From Haloprofundus salinisoli (GTDB lineage Archaea; Halobacteriota; Halobacteria; Halobacteriales; Haloferacaceae), in assembly GCF_020097815.1 (NCBI RefSeq), contig NZ_CP083663.1, positions 558,001-622,000 of the forward strand: a stretch of DNA of 64,000 nt. Reading direction: 5' to 3'. Numbering within the stretch: position 1 is the stretch's first letter; the number at the start of each line of letters is the position of its first letter. The translations under genes were made by a program, and so were the position numbers. The notes beneath the pieces were generated by a model that saw only the letters and a program-made list of their open reading frames with translations, had not been told where the DNA came from and did no database searches. Below, piece by piece: positions 15,724-22,509 of this stretch.

Positions 15724-16584
15724 ATGACCACGCAAGCGAATTCAGAGAATTCAGATGCACTCCCGGAAGGAACCCGTATCGGTCGGACTGCCCTTCGGGT
15801 CGCCGACATGGAGGAGATGACCGGATTCTACCGGGATGTCGTCGGCCTCAGTGTGCTCCATACAGCCGACACGACCGCCGTTCTCGGGGTTGACGATACG
15901 TCACTGCTCGTCCTGGAGGAAGAGCAAGATGCCCTGAAGCGTCACCGATCGGGCACCGGGCTCTACCACAATGCATTCAGAGTGCCCTCACGTGAGGCGC
16001 TCGGTGACGCGCTCGGTCGGATACGAGACCACTGGCAGCTCGGGGGAGCTTCTGACCATGGCGTCAGCGAGGCGCTGTATCTCACAGACCCCGAGGGGAA
16101 CGGCGTTGAGATCTACCGCGACTTCCCACGCGACGAGTGGTCCATCGACGACGATGGGAGGATCAGAATCGGCTCCGAACGCCTCGATCTCGACAGGATC
16201 GAATCCGCTGGTAGTGGTAGAGCTCGGGCACCGCCGGGCACAGACGTCGGCCACGTCCATCTCGAAGTCTCCTCGATTGACGCATTCAGGGACTTCTACG
16301 TAGACACTCTCGGATTCGAGGTGAAAGCAACCTGGCCAGACGCACACTTCGTATCTGCCGGAGGGTACCACCATCACATCGGGGCGAACACATGGCACCA
16401 TCGTACAAACCCGAGCAATGGCCGAGGATTAGCCTGGTTTGAGGTGGTCCTCCCGGGGACAGAAACGCTCGACGCACTTCGAGATCGACTCGCTGGGAGC
16501 GAATCCACCGTGACTGAAACGGATGAGGGGATCGTAGTCAGGGATGCAGACGATATCGAGATTCGATTCCGAGTCGAGACCTAA
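15724..16584 (+). CDS. Two-domain VOC protein (CatE-like extradiol dioxygenase/glyoxalase)
   Basis: 286 residues from the ATG at 15724, chosen over an upstream ATG at 15673 because AGGAGG (15713-15718) lies five bases ahead. Two vicinal-oxygen-chelate modules are visible: residues ~20-133 and ~174-284. Likely metal ligands in the second are H177 (VGHVHLE), H216-H218 (GGYHHHIGANTW) and E279 (DIEIRF). Length and two-domain build match Bacillus CatE (YfiE), a catechol 2,3-dioxygenase-like enzyme of about 285 residues. Reaction unproven. It starts 10 bp after the DoxX stop and is clearly in the same unit. A fragment of a second copy lies at 14763-14903. Confidence 0.87.
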   Translation: MTTQANSENSDALPEGTRIGRTALRVADMEEMTGFYRDVVGLSVLHTADTTAVLGVDDTSLLVLEEEQDALKRHRSGTGLYHNAFRVPSREALGDALGRIRDHWQLGGASDHGVSEALYLTDPEGNGVEIYRDFPRDEWSIDDDGRIRIGSERLDLDRIESAGSGRARAPPGTDVGHVHLEVSSIDAFRDFYVDTLGFEVKATWPDAHFVSAGGYHHHIGANTWHHRTNPSNGRGLAWFEVVLPGTETLDALRDRLAGSESTVTETDEGIVVRDADDIEIRFRVET

Positions 16585-16712
16585 TTCTTCGTTCCACCGT
16601 TGCTTACTCGTTGCTCCACTGGAAGCGGTAGCTGCCCTGGATAATCCTGTAGGATCTGTCGATAGAGCAGCGAGGGACAATGGTTTATCCCGCTGCCGGA
16701 CGACATCTGAAT

Positions 16713-17135
16713 ATGGAGTCGATCCCCTCTGATTTCGAAGACCTCTTTGAGAGGCCGTCATACGGCGTCCTTGCGACCCTGCTCCCCAACGGCATCCCTC
16801 ACCAAACCGTCGTCTGGGTCGATTATGACGGCGAACACGTCCGCATCAACACGGCTCGTGGACGCCGAAAGGTAGCTAACATACAGCAAGATCCCCGCAT
16901 TGCGTTGTGTGTGATCGACCCCGATGTCCCGTATCGCTACCTTTCGCTCCATGGTGAGGTGACAGCCGTCACCGAGGAAGGGGCGATGGACCACATCGAC
17001 GCTCTCGGCCAGCGGTACCAAAACGTCGAGAGCTGGTCGGATCGGTACGACGACGACGTTGTCAGAGTGATACTCGAGATCGAACCAGAAGGCGTGTTCA
17101 CCCGCGAGCCGTACGGCATCGAGCAGGAGGAGTAA
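16713..17135 (+). CDS. Pyridoxamine-phosphate-oxidase-like flavin/F420 protein
   Basis: 140 residues from the ATG at 16713 (MESIPSDFEDLFERPSYGVL). An upstream in-frame ATG at 16680 would give an unlikely 11-residue extension. It is a split-barrel fold: LATLLPNGIPHQTVVWVDYD, then VRINTARGRRKVANIQQDPR and LSLHGEVTAV. The 'RxRKVANIQQDPR' stretch resembles F420-binding PPOX families (TIGR03618-like). Such proteins reduce quinones, biliverdin or other electrophiles with F420H2 or flavin, which fits the neighbouring detoxification genes. Cofactor is inferred. It begins 129 bp after the VOC gene. Confidence 0.83.
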   Translation: MESIPSDFEDLFERPSYGVLATLLPNGIPHQTVVWVDYDGEHVRINTARGRRKVANIQQDPRIALCVIDPDVPYRYLSLHGEVTAVTEEGAMDHIDALGQRYQNVESWSDRYDDDVVRVILEIEPEGVFTREPYGIEQEE

Positions 17136-17256
17136 GTCTCACACGCTCGGAAGCACACGCCACCACGAGCATGAGACGACCGCGGACCGGAGACCGATTG
17201 ATCTGCTCCCAACTCGACGCACACACATTCAACCAGATCTGAGTATCTGTGGACTC

Positions 17257-18363
17257 TCAGGCGTCTCCCACGCGCAGAACGGGTTTGATCGCCTCACCGT
17301 TCTCTGAATCTTCAACGGCCTGTTGGATGTCCTCGAAGTCGTAGTAGGTGATGAGTTCGTCGAACGGGAATTTCCCTTGTCGATACAGCTCGATCAGGTC
17401 GGGGATGAACTGCTGGGGGTCAGAATCACCTTGAACGATACCGGTGATGCTCCGCCCGCCCAAGATGTGGTCGTTCACGTCGTAACTGGCCCTCGTCCCA
17501 AGCGACGGGGCGCCAATGATGCCGAGTTCCCCGAACTGTGTGAGGGTATCGGTTGCCTGTTCAGCGACATCTGGCACGCCAGTCGTCTCCAGTGCGTAGT
17601 CAACACCCCCTGTGAGTTCCTGAATCTTGTCAACTACGTCGTCTACCTCCTTTGGGTTCACGGTCTCCGTAGCACCGATTTCCAACGCCTTCTCTAAGCG
17701 GCTCGCTTGGAGGTCGACGGAAATAATGTCGGTACATCCTTTGAGGTTAGCTGCCATGACGGCGGCTAAGCCGACGCCACCCGCACCAAAGATAGCGATC
17801 GATGAACCTGCTTGCGCGTTCAACACGTTGATGACGGCACCGGCTCCCGTCTGGATGCCACACCCGAGAGGGCCAAGCATCTCGAGCGGCACGTCGTCTC
17901 CGACGGGGACGGCGTTTCGTTCAGATGCAATCGCGTACGTGGCGAACGACGATTGACCGAAGAAGCGGCCACTTATCTCTTCCCCGTCGAGTGAGATCGG
18001 TGATGATCCGTCCTCCGGTCTGACGCCCCCGAAGCAATAGTCGAAAGCCCGCTCACAATATGCTGGGTGGCCATCTCGACATGGTGTGCAGGTGTCGTCG
18101 TAGTCGAAGCTCATGACCACGTGATCACCAGGCTCAACGTTGGTCACGTCCTCACCAACCTCCTCGACGACTCCAGCACCCTCGTGCCCAAGCACTGCCG
18201 GCAAGGGAGTCGGATACATCTGGTCCCGTACGATTAAATCAGTGTGGCAGATACCGACACCGACCACATGGACCAGAACCTCGTCGTTGCGTGGTTCGTC
18301 TAGTTCGACTTGTTGGATTTAGAACGGTGCTCCCTCCTCCTTTGTAATGGCTGCCTCTATTTG
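17257..18363 (-). pseudogene. Zinc alcohol dehydrogenase with premature stop
   Basis: The open frame from a GTG at 18267 gives 336 residues. These include the catalytic-zinc region GICHTD and GHEGAGVV, the structural-zinc cysteine loop (DTCTPCRDGHPAYCERAFDY) and the Rossmann motif FGAGGVGLAA. Family members carry about 30 more residues ahead. They can be read in the same frame upstream: IQIEAAITKEGAPF, then a TAA stop (18319-18321), then IQQVELDEPRNDEVLVHVVG. The expected start codon position (18363) reads ATA, not ATG. The native N-terminal beta strands are therefore cut off by a nonsense codon and a lost start. A shortened protein from the GTG is possible but would lack part of the catalytic fold. 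Substrate class: primary or benzylic alcohols. Confidence 0.7.
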
Positions 18364-18423
18364 TATAGGTGTGTGTGAAAGGTTATCAAGGGCTATAAAA
18401 TTGGCCCGGTCATCTGTCCCGTC

Positions 18424-19053
18424 TTAGTAGCCGACGGCGAGCTGGGTGTGAATCTCGTCGCTGTTTTCGAGTTCGTCAACGAAGGCGACAGCGAAGTCCT
18501 CCATTGAAATGTAACTTTCTCCGTCCTCGCTGGCGACGAGTTGTCCTTCCGCCGTTCGGTACTCGCCCGTCCGCTCCCCTGGCTCAATCTGTGCCGGCGG
18601 TGCGATATACGACCACTGGAGGTCATCAACTTCGCGGATGACTTCCCAGGCGTCGATGTGTGCCTCCGCCAGCGGCACAAGTTCGTCCGGGAACTCATCG
18701 GTTTCGACGACCTGTGTGTCCGGGCCGACGTTCAGACCGCCCGCACCGCCCGTCCAGACGAACCGATCAACGTCTGTCTGTCGGAGTCCCTCAATAAGTG
18801 CCTCCGCCATTTCAGGAACGATTTCGACGCCTTCCCCTCCAGATGGGCCGAGCGCCGATGCGACGGCATCGTGGCCCTCAGCGAGTTCCGCAATCTTAGC
18901 AGGGTCGGTCGCATCGCCAGCGACCGCCTTGAAGTCCGCGTCGTCGATTTCACCGCTTCGGGAGACGCCAGTCACCTCGTGGCCGCGTTCGAGGAGTTCG
19001 TTTGCAATTCGTTGCCCGATTCGACCGCTCGCACCGAGTAGTAGTACGTTCAT
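18424..19053 (-). CDS. NAD(P)-binding oxidoreductase (atypical SDR, YwnB-like)
   Basis: 209 residues from the ATG at 19053 (MNVLLLGASGRIGQRIANEL); an upstream ATG would add 21 polar residues that do not fit the family. The N-terminal GASGRIG is the atypical SDR dinucleotide motif. The rest (VWTGGAGGLNVG; YIAPPAQIEPGERTGEYRTA) fits the NmrA/YwnB group, whose members bind NAD(P)H and act as reductases or redox sensors. It is divergent from the HxlR-type gene at 19188 with 134 bp between them, the usual layout for a regulator and its target. Confidence 0.85.
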   Translation of the reverse strand: MNVLLLGASGRIGQRIANELLERGHEVTGVSRSGEIDDADFKAVAGDATDPAKIAELAEGHDAVASALGPSGGEGVEIVPEMAEALIEGLRQTDVDRFVWTGGAGGLNVGPDTQVVETDEFPDELVPLAEAHIDAWEVIREVDDLQWSYIAPPAQIEPGERTGEYRTAEGQLVASEDGESYISMEDFAVAFVDELENSDEIHTQLAVGY

Positions 19054-19187
19054 TGGGTTGTGTGGATTGTTAGTAGTCGTCTGGCAATTCGTGACGGGTA
19101 CCGCAGCCTCGGTCACACCTTCACACTTGGTATTAGAGCGTGACCTTGATAAGGTTCAGCCAACAGAGGTATGACCAGGTCACATCA

Positions 19188-19526
19188 ATGTCATCGGACT
19201 CCTCCCTCGAAGCAAAATACGATAGCTGCCCCGTACTCAGGACCCTCGAAGAAGTCGGCTCTCGGTGGCGAATGTCCGTCATACACGTCCTCCGAGAGGG
19301 AGATCTCCGATTTAACGAGATCAAGCGAGCGACAGATGCGAACTCACAAACCTTGTCTCGCGTACTGGACGATCTCGAAGAGAAAGAATACGTTGAACGT
19401 CGGGTGGAAGAAGAAAGTCCAGTCGCGGTGTATTATTCGTTGACGACAAAGGGTGAAGATCTTCTCTCTGCGTTCGACGAAATTTATGAGTGGGGTGAAA
19501 AATGGCTTGACAGCCAGAGTGAGTAA
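19188..19526 (+). CDS. HxlR/DUF24-family regulator, second type
   Basis: 112 residues from the ATG at 19188; the 16-residue extension to 19140 is not protein-like. A CPV motif (YDSCPVLRTLEEVGSRWRMS) precedes the winged helix, as in classical HxlR proteins; this Cys is the redox sensor in YodB-like members. The HTH is DLRFNEIKRATDANSQTLSR and the wing is SPVAVYYSLTTKG. It probably controls the divergent YwnB-like gene. It is a paralogue of the regulator at 13118-13471, not a recent copy. Confidence 0.87.
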   Translation: MSSDSSLEAKYDSCPVLRTLEEVGSRWRMSVIHVLREGDLRFNEIKRATDANSQTLSRVLDDLEEKEYVERRVEEESPVAVYYSLTTKGEDLLSAFDEIYEWGEKWLDSQSE

Positions 19527-19602
19527 GTACACACTCTGCATTGCGTGGTCGATGAACGGAATGGAAAAGCCGCCACCACGGTACAGACCATCCGTGTCGA
19601 AA

Positions 19603-19622
19603 CGCTAGCCGGTCGGCTAGCG
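19603..19622. repeat. Perfect 8-bp inverted repeat with 4-base loop
   Basis: CGCTAGCC, loop GGTC, GGCTAGCG. It stands 77 bp past the HxlR gene and just beyond the end of the minus-strand remnant at 19633. It could act as a terminator hairpin or be an element-border palindrome; no T-run follows. Confidence 0.5.
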
Positions 19623-19632
19623 CGGCCTGGGG

Positions 19633-19788
19633 TTAGTCCGGGAAGACGATGATTTGCTCTGCGCGCTCACCAGACTCGTTCCCAATCCGGTAGTACCAAT
19701 CATGTTCATTCGACGCTACGACTATCGCCACGTACGGCAACTTGCGGCGATTATTGCCGCAGAAAAGAGGATTCGTGCCTTTTTGGGT
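19633..19788 (-). pseudogene. Headless coding remnant abutting the tRNA-Gln 3' end
   Basis: One minus-strand frame is open for about 51 codons with protein-like composition: GTNPLFCGNNRRKLPYVAIV, then VASNEHDWYYRIGNESGERA and EQIIVFPD, stop at 19633. No ATG or GTG start exists in frame between the tRNA end and the reading frame. It may be the 3' end of a gene cut by insertion at the tRNA, or a short gene using TTG (19740). The family is not recognised. Confidence 0.4.
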
Positions 19789-19789
19789 A

Positions 19790-19862
19790 TAGTCCCGGGC
19801 GGATTCGAACCGCCGTCAATGGCTCCAAAGGCCATTATGATTGGCCACTACACCACGGGACT
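19790..19862 (-). tRNA. trnQ: tRNA-Gln (anticodon UUG)
   Basis: 73 nt on the minus strand. The acceptor stem pairs AGTCCCG with CGGGACT and ends with A as discriminator. The anticodon arm is ATGGC-CTTTGGA-GCCAT with TTG in the middle, and the T arm is GGCGG-TTCGAAT-CCGCC. CCA is not encoded and no intron is seen. Its 3' end faces the G+C-poorer left half of the window, the common orientation of a tRNA used as an integration target. Confidence 0.93.
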
Positions 19863-19944
19863 GGACCGAGTCGGTCGGTTCCGACTACGTGAAATCGGTC
19901 GTCCTCCGTGTATTAGTGATTTCCGCTCTCGGTCCGGCTGCCGG

Positions 19945-20097
19945 TCACTCGCGTCGTCTCTCCACCGCGTAACTGCCACAGTTGGGGCAGACGTGATACT
20001 GCACGTCGTACCCTGTTTCGCACGACAAGCAGACGTACGGGAGCTCCTCCTCCGGGGTGAGTCCCGCCAACCGCTTGAGTCTGCTCAGCGTGCTCAT
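19945..20097 (-). CDS. Small zinc-ribbon protein
   Basis: 50 residues from the ATG at 20097; in-frame ATGs at 20109 and 20154 would add 4 or 19 residues. Four cysteines at 23, 26, 37 and 40 (VCLSCETGYDVQYHVCPNCG) form a zinc ribbon. The N-terminus is a basic helix (MSTLSRLKRLAGL). Tiny zinc-finger proteins are abundant in haloarchaea and some affect growth and biofilm; the role here is unknown. It lies downstream of the DtxR-type gene on the same strand, with 75 bp between. Confidence 0.75.
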   Translation of the reverse strand: MSTLSRLKRLAGLTPEEELPYVCLSCETGYDVQYHVCPNCGSYAVERRRE

Positions 20098-20172
20098 GGT
20101 CCCACCCATGAGTCGGGCCTCACACTGGACGTGCTTAGTTCTATGTTCGTTCACCTCCGGCGACAGAACAGT

Positions 20173-20607
20173 TCAGTCGGCGAGGTTCTCCGACTCTACT
20201 TCGAGATAGCGGCAGGCGTCGGTCTCGGGGTCGAAACAGTCCGGGCATTCGCTGTTCCGGTCGATGATGGTGTCGAGCCGCTCGGCGACGGTGTCGTCGA
20301 TGACGCTCTCTAGTTCGCGAGCCTCTCCCCGGAAATCTTCGACTTCGAGGACGTTCGTGAGGAACCGCTCGATGATGCAGTACGTCTGGAGCGCGTCGCG
20401 AGCGCGGACGATTCCCTCGTCGGAGAGGCGGACGCCTTTGTACTTCTCGTGTTCGGCGAGACCGCGGTCTTCGAGTTTGCCGATCATCTCGTTGGCGCTG
20501 GCGGGACTCACGTCGAGCATCTTCGCGAGCGCTCCCGTCGCCGCCGGGCCGTCCTCCATCTCCTGGATGAGGTAGATCGCTTTCAGATACTGGTCTGCCG
20601 TGTTCAT
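20173..20607 (-). CDS. DtxR/MntR-family metal-dependent regulator
   Basis: 144 residues. The N-terminal winged helix is typical: TADQYLKAIYLIQEMEDGPA, MLDVSPASANEMIGKLEDRG, and GVRLSDEGI. The metal-binding and dimerisation helices follow, with FLTNVLEVEDFRGEARELES, and a C-terminal SECPDCFDPETDACRYLE block carries the extra cysteine ligands seen in archaeal Idr/SirR proteins. It senses Fe(II) or Mn(II) and represses uptake genes. It is 13 bp downstream of a ferritin-like gene and close to the suf genes, which supports iron as the signal. Confidence 0.9.
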   Translation of the reverse strand: MNTADQYLKAIYLIQEMEDGPAATGALAKMLDVSPASANEMIGKLEDRGLAEHEKYKGVRLSDEGIVRARDALQTYCIIERFLTNVLEVEDFRGEARELESVIDDTVAERLDTIIDRNSECPDCFDPETDACRYLEVESENLAD

Positions 20608-20620
20608 CGGTTCACTCCCC

Positions 20621-21163
20621 TCATTCTCGTGTCTCCATGATCTTCGTCACCTCTTGGACGCCCTCGGCCTCTTCGGCGCGGATGTCGCGGAGGACTGAGA
20701 GCAGTCGGTCGTGGTCGACGGAGAACGACGCGTCGCTCGCCTCGATGCCCTCGATGAGGTCGTCGTAGAACTTGTACGCGGTCTCTTCGTTGCAGAGTTG
20801 GTCGTAGAGGACGCCGTCGAAGTCGTCGGGTTTCGTTTTCCCGTAGCGCGCTTCGACGAGCGTCTCGATGTCCTCGAACGGGATGCTCTCGGCGTCGAGT
20901 TCGTCGATGATCGCCTCCAGTCGCTGGCGGTGCTCGGCGGACTCGTCGGCGGCGTGTTCCAGCAGTTGCTCTAGCTCCGCGTCGAGTTCACGCTCGTCGG
21001 CGGACAGGGACTGATAGTGGTGGTACGCGCGGGCTTCGACCACCTCTTCCAGGACGATCCCGATCTGGAGCAGGCGTGCGAGTTGGTGGTCCGAACCCAC
21101 TCGGTGGCCGACGCTCACGGGGTCGGCCCTCCGCTTCTGTTCGATACCCTGTCGGTCATACAC
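20621..21163 (-). CDS. Ferritin-like helical-bundle protein
   Basis: 180 residues. After about 35 residues of uncertain N-terminus comes a four-helix, carboxylate-rich region: LQIGIVLEEVVEARAYHHYQ, EQLLEHAADESAEHRQRLEA, then NEETAYKFYDDLIEGIEASD. ExxH-like pairs (EEVVEARAYHH; ESAEHRQ) suggest a di-iron site of the rubrerythrin/ferritin-like class. Activity, whether iron storage, peroxide reduction or otherwise, cannot be assigned. It is co-directional with the DtxR-type gene 13 bp downstream, forming an iron-homeostasis pair. Confidence 0.75.
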   Translation of the reverse strand: MYDRQGIEQKRRADPVSVGHRVGSDHQLARLLQIGIVLEEVVEARAYHHYQSLSADERELDAELEQLLEHAADESAEHRQRLEAIIDELDAESIPFEDIETLVEARYGKTKPDDFDGVLYDQLCNEETAYKFYDDLIEGIEASDASFSVDHDRLLSVLRDIRAEEAEGVQEVTKIMETRE

Positions 21164-21291
21164 CTTGGTCGGCGGGTGACGAACTTAAGCGGTTCCCTCC
21201 GCCTTCCGGAGCGGTCAGACCGGCTTCGCGGGGAGAGGCGACGCTCACGAGGGGTGAGAAAAGAGAGAGAGAGAACGCAGACCGCTACGTT

Positions 21292-22509
21292 TCAGTTCAG
21301 ACGCGCCTTGATGAGATCGTCGAGGTCGTCGCGGAACTCGTCGACTTCGATCTCCTCGAGGACGGGTACGAAGAAGCCCTCCACGAGCATGTCGCGCGCC
21401 GTCTCCGGGTCGATGGACCGGGAGATCATGTAGAACAGCTCCTCTTGGTCCACCTGACCGACCGTCGCCGAGTGCGACGCTTCGGTGTCGTGGTTGTGGA
21501 TGATGAGCTTCGGCGAGGCGTCGGCCTCGGACTCGTCGGAGAGCATCAGCGTGTTCTCGCGCTGGTAGGAACTCGTGTCCCACGCGTCCTCGCCGACGTC
21601 CTGGACGCCCTCGTACACCGAGCGCGCCTCGTCGTCGAGCACGCCGCGCGTGATGAGGTCGGCGGTCGTGTGCTCGGCCTCGTGCCAGACGCGGGCGTTG
21701 ACGTCGAAGTGCTGGTCGTTGTGGCCGAAGAACGCGCCGACGATCTTCGTCTCCGAGGAGTCGCCGACGAGGTTCGTCTCCACGTCGGAGCGCGTCAGCC
21801 GGGAGCCGAGGTTACCCTCGATCCAGTTGATCGTCGCGTACGTGCCGGCGTGGCCGCGCTTCAGCGTGAAGTGGTACGTCTCCTCGTCGAGGTTCTGCAG
21901 CGAGCCGTACTGGACGTAGCTGTTCTCGCCAGCGGCGACTTCGACGAGGTTGCTGAAGTAGCGCTCGCCCTCGATCTCCTCGCTTCCGGTGCCCGTCTCG
22001 GTGCCTTCCAGAATCGTCGTCGACGCCGACTTCTCGGTGACGACGAGCGTCTGGCTGAACAGCGAGCGGGAGTTCATCTCCGCGCGGATCTTCACATCGC
22101 CGGCGTCGACGCCCTCGGGGACGTAGACGAACGTGCCGGTGGTGAACAGCGCGGCGGACAGCGCCGTGAGGTAGTTCGTCTCGGGGTCGAGCACCGTACC
22201 GAAGTGCTCGCGGACGAGCTCCTCGCGCTCGTCGAGCGCCTCCGTAAAGGAGAGGACGACGGCGTCGCCCTCGGCGGTGCGCTCGGTCTCGTCGGACTGG
22301 TTCAGCGGGTCGACGAGGTTCTCGAAGTCGAGCGCTTCGAGGTTCGTCCAGCGGCGGCCGGGCGTCTGGATGACGTCCGGCAGCGGCAGGTCGTCGAGCG
22401 CCTCGAACGCGTCGAGGCGTCGCTGGAGCAGCCAGTCGGGTTCGTCTCGCTCTTCGGAGATCTCGCGGATGGTCTCCGCCGAGAGGCTGGATGGGAGTTG
22501 CACGCTCAT
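21292..22509 (-). CDS. sufD: SufD, Fe-S cluster scaffold subunit
   Basis: 405 residues, the right-handed beta-helix core of SufB/SufD: GDVKIRAEMNSRSLFSQTLV, VEVAAGENSYVQYGSLQNLD, then HFDVNARVWHEAEHTTADLI and SASHSATVGQVDQEELFYMI near the end. The C-terminal histidine region is shared with SufB. It acts in the SufBCD complex that assembles Fe-S clusters with SufC ATPase energy. Its ATG follows the SufB stop with no gap (tagATG), implying coupled translation. Third gene of sufC-sufB-sufD. Confidence 0.93.
   Translation of the reverse strand: MSVQLPSSLSAETIREISEERDEPDWLLQRRLDAFEALDDLPLPDVIQTPGRRWTNLEALDFENLVDPLNQSDETERTAEGDAVVLSFTEALDEREELVREHFGTVLDPETNYLTALSAALFTTGTFVYVPEGVDAGDVKIRAEMNSRSLFSQTLVVTEKSASTTILEGTETGTGSEEIEGERYFSNLVEVAAGENSYVQYGSLQNLDEETYHFTLKRGHAGTYATINWIEGNLGSRLTRSDVETNLVGDSSETKIVGAFFGHNDQHFDVNARVWHEAEHTTADLITRGVLDDEARSVYEGVQDVGEDAWDTSSYQRENTLMLSDESEADASPKLIIHNHDTEASHSATVGQVDQEELFYMISRSIDPETARDMLVEGFFVPVLEEIEVDEFRDDLDDLIKARLN

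Noticed and set aside
1-19600. CRISPR array or phage structural genes in the island
   Set aside because: No regularly spaced repeats with unique spacers, no capsid, terminase or integrase genes seen.
19741-19761. Second short inverted repeat (TGCGGC/GCCGCA)
   Set aside because: Only six pairs and inside the reading remnant; likely chance.
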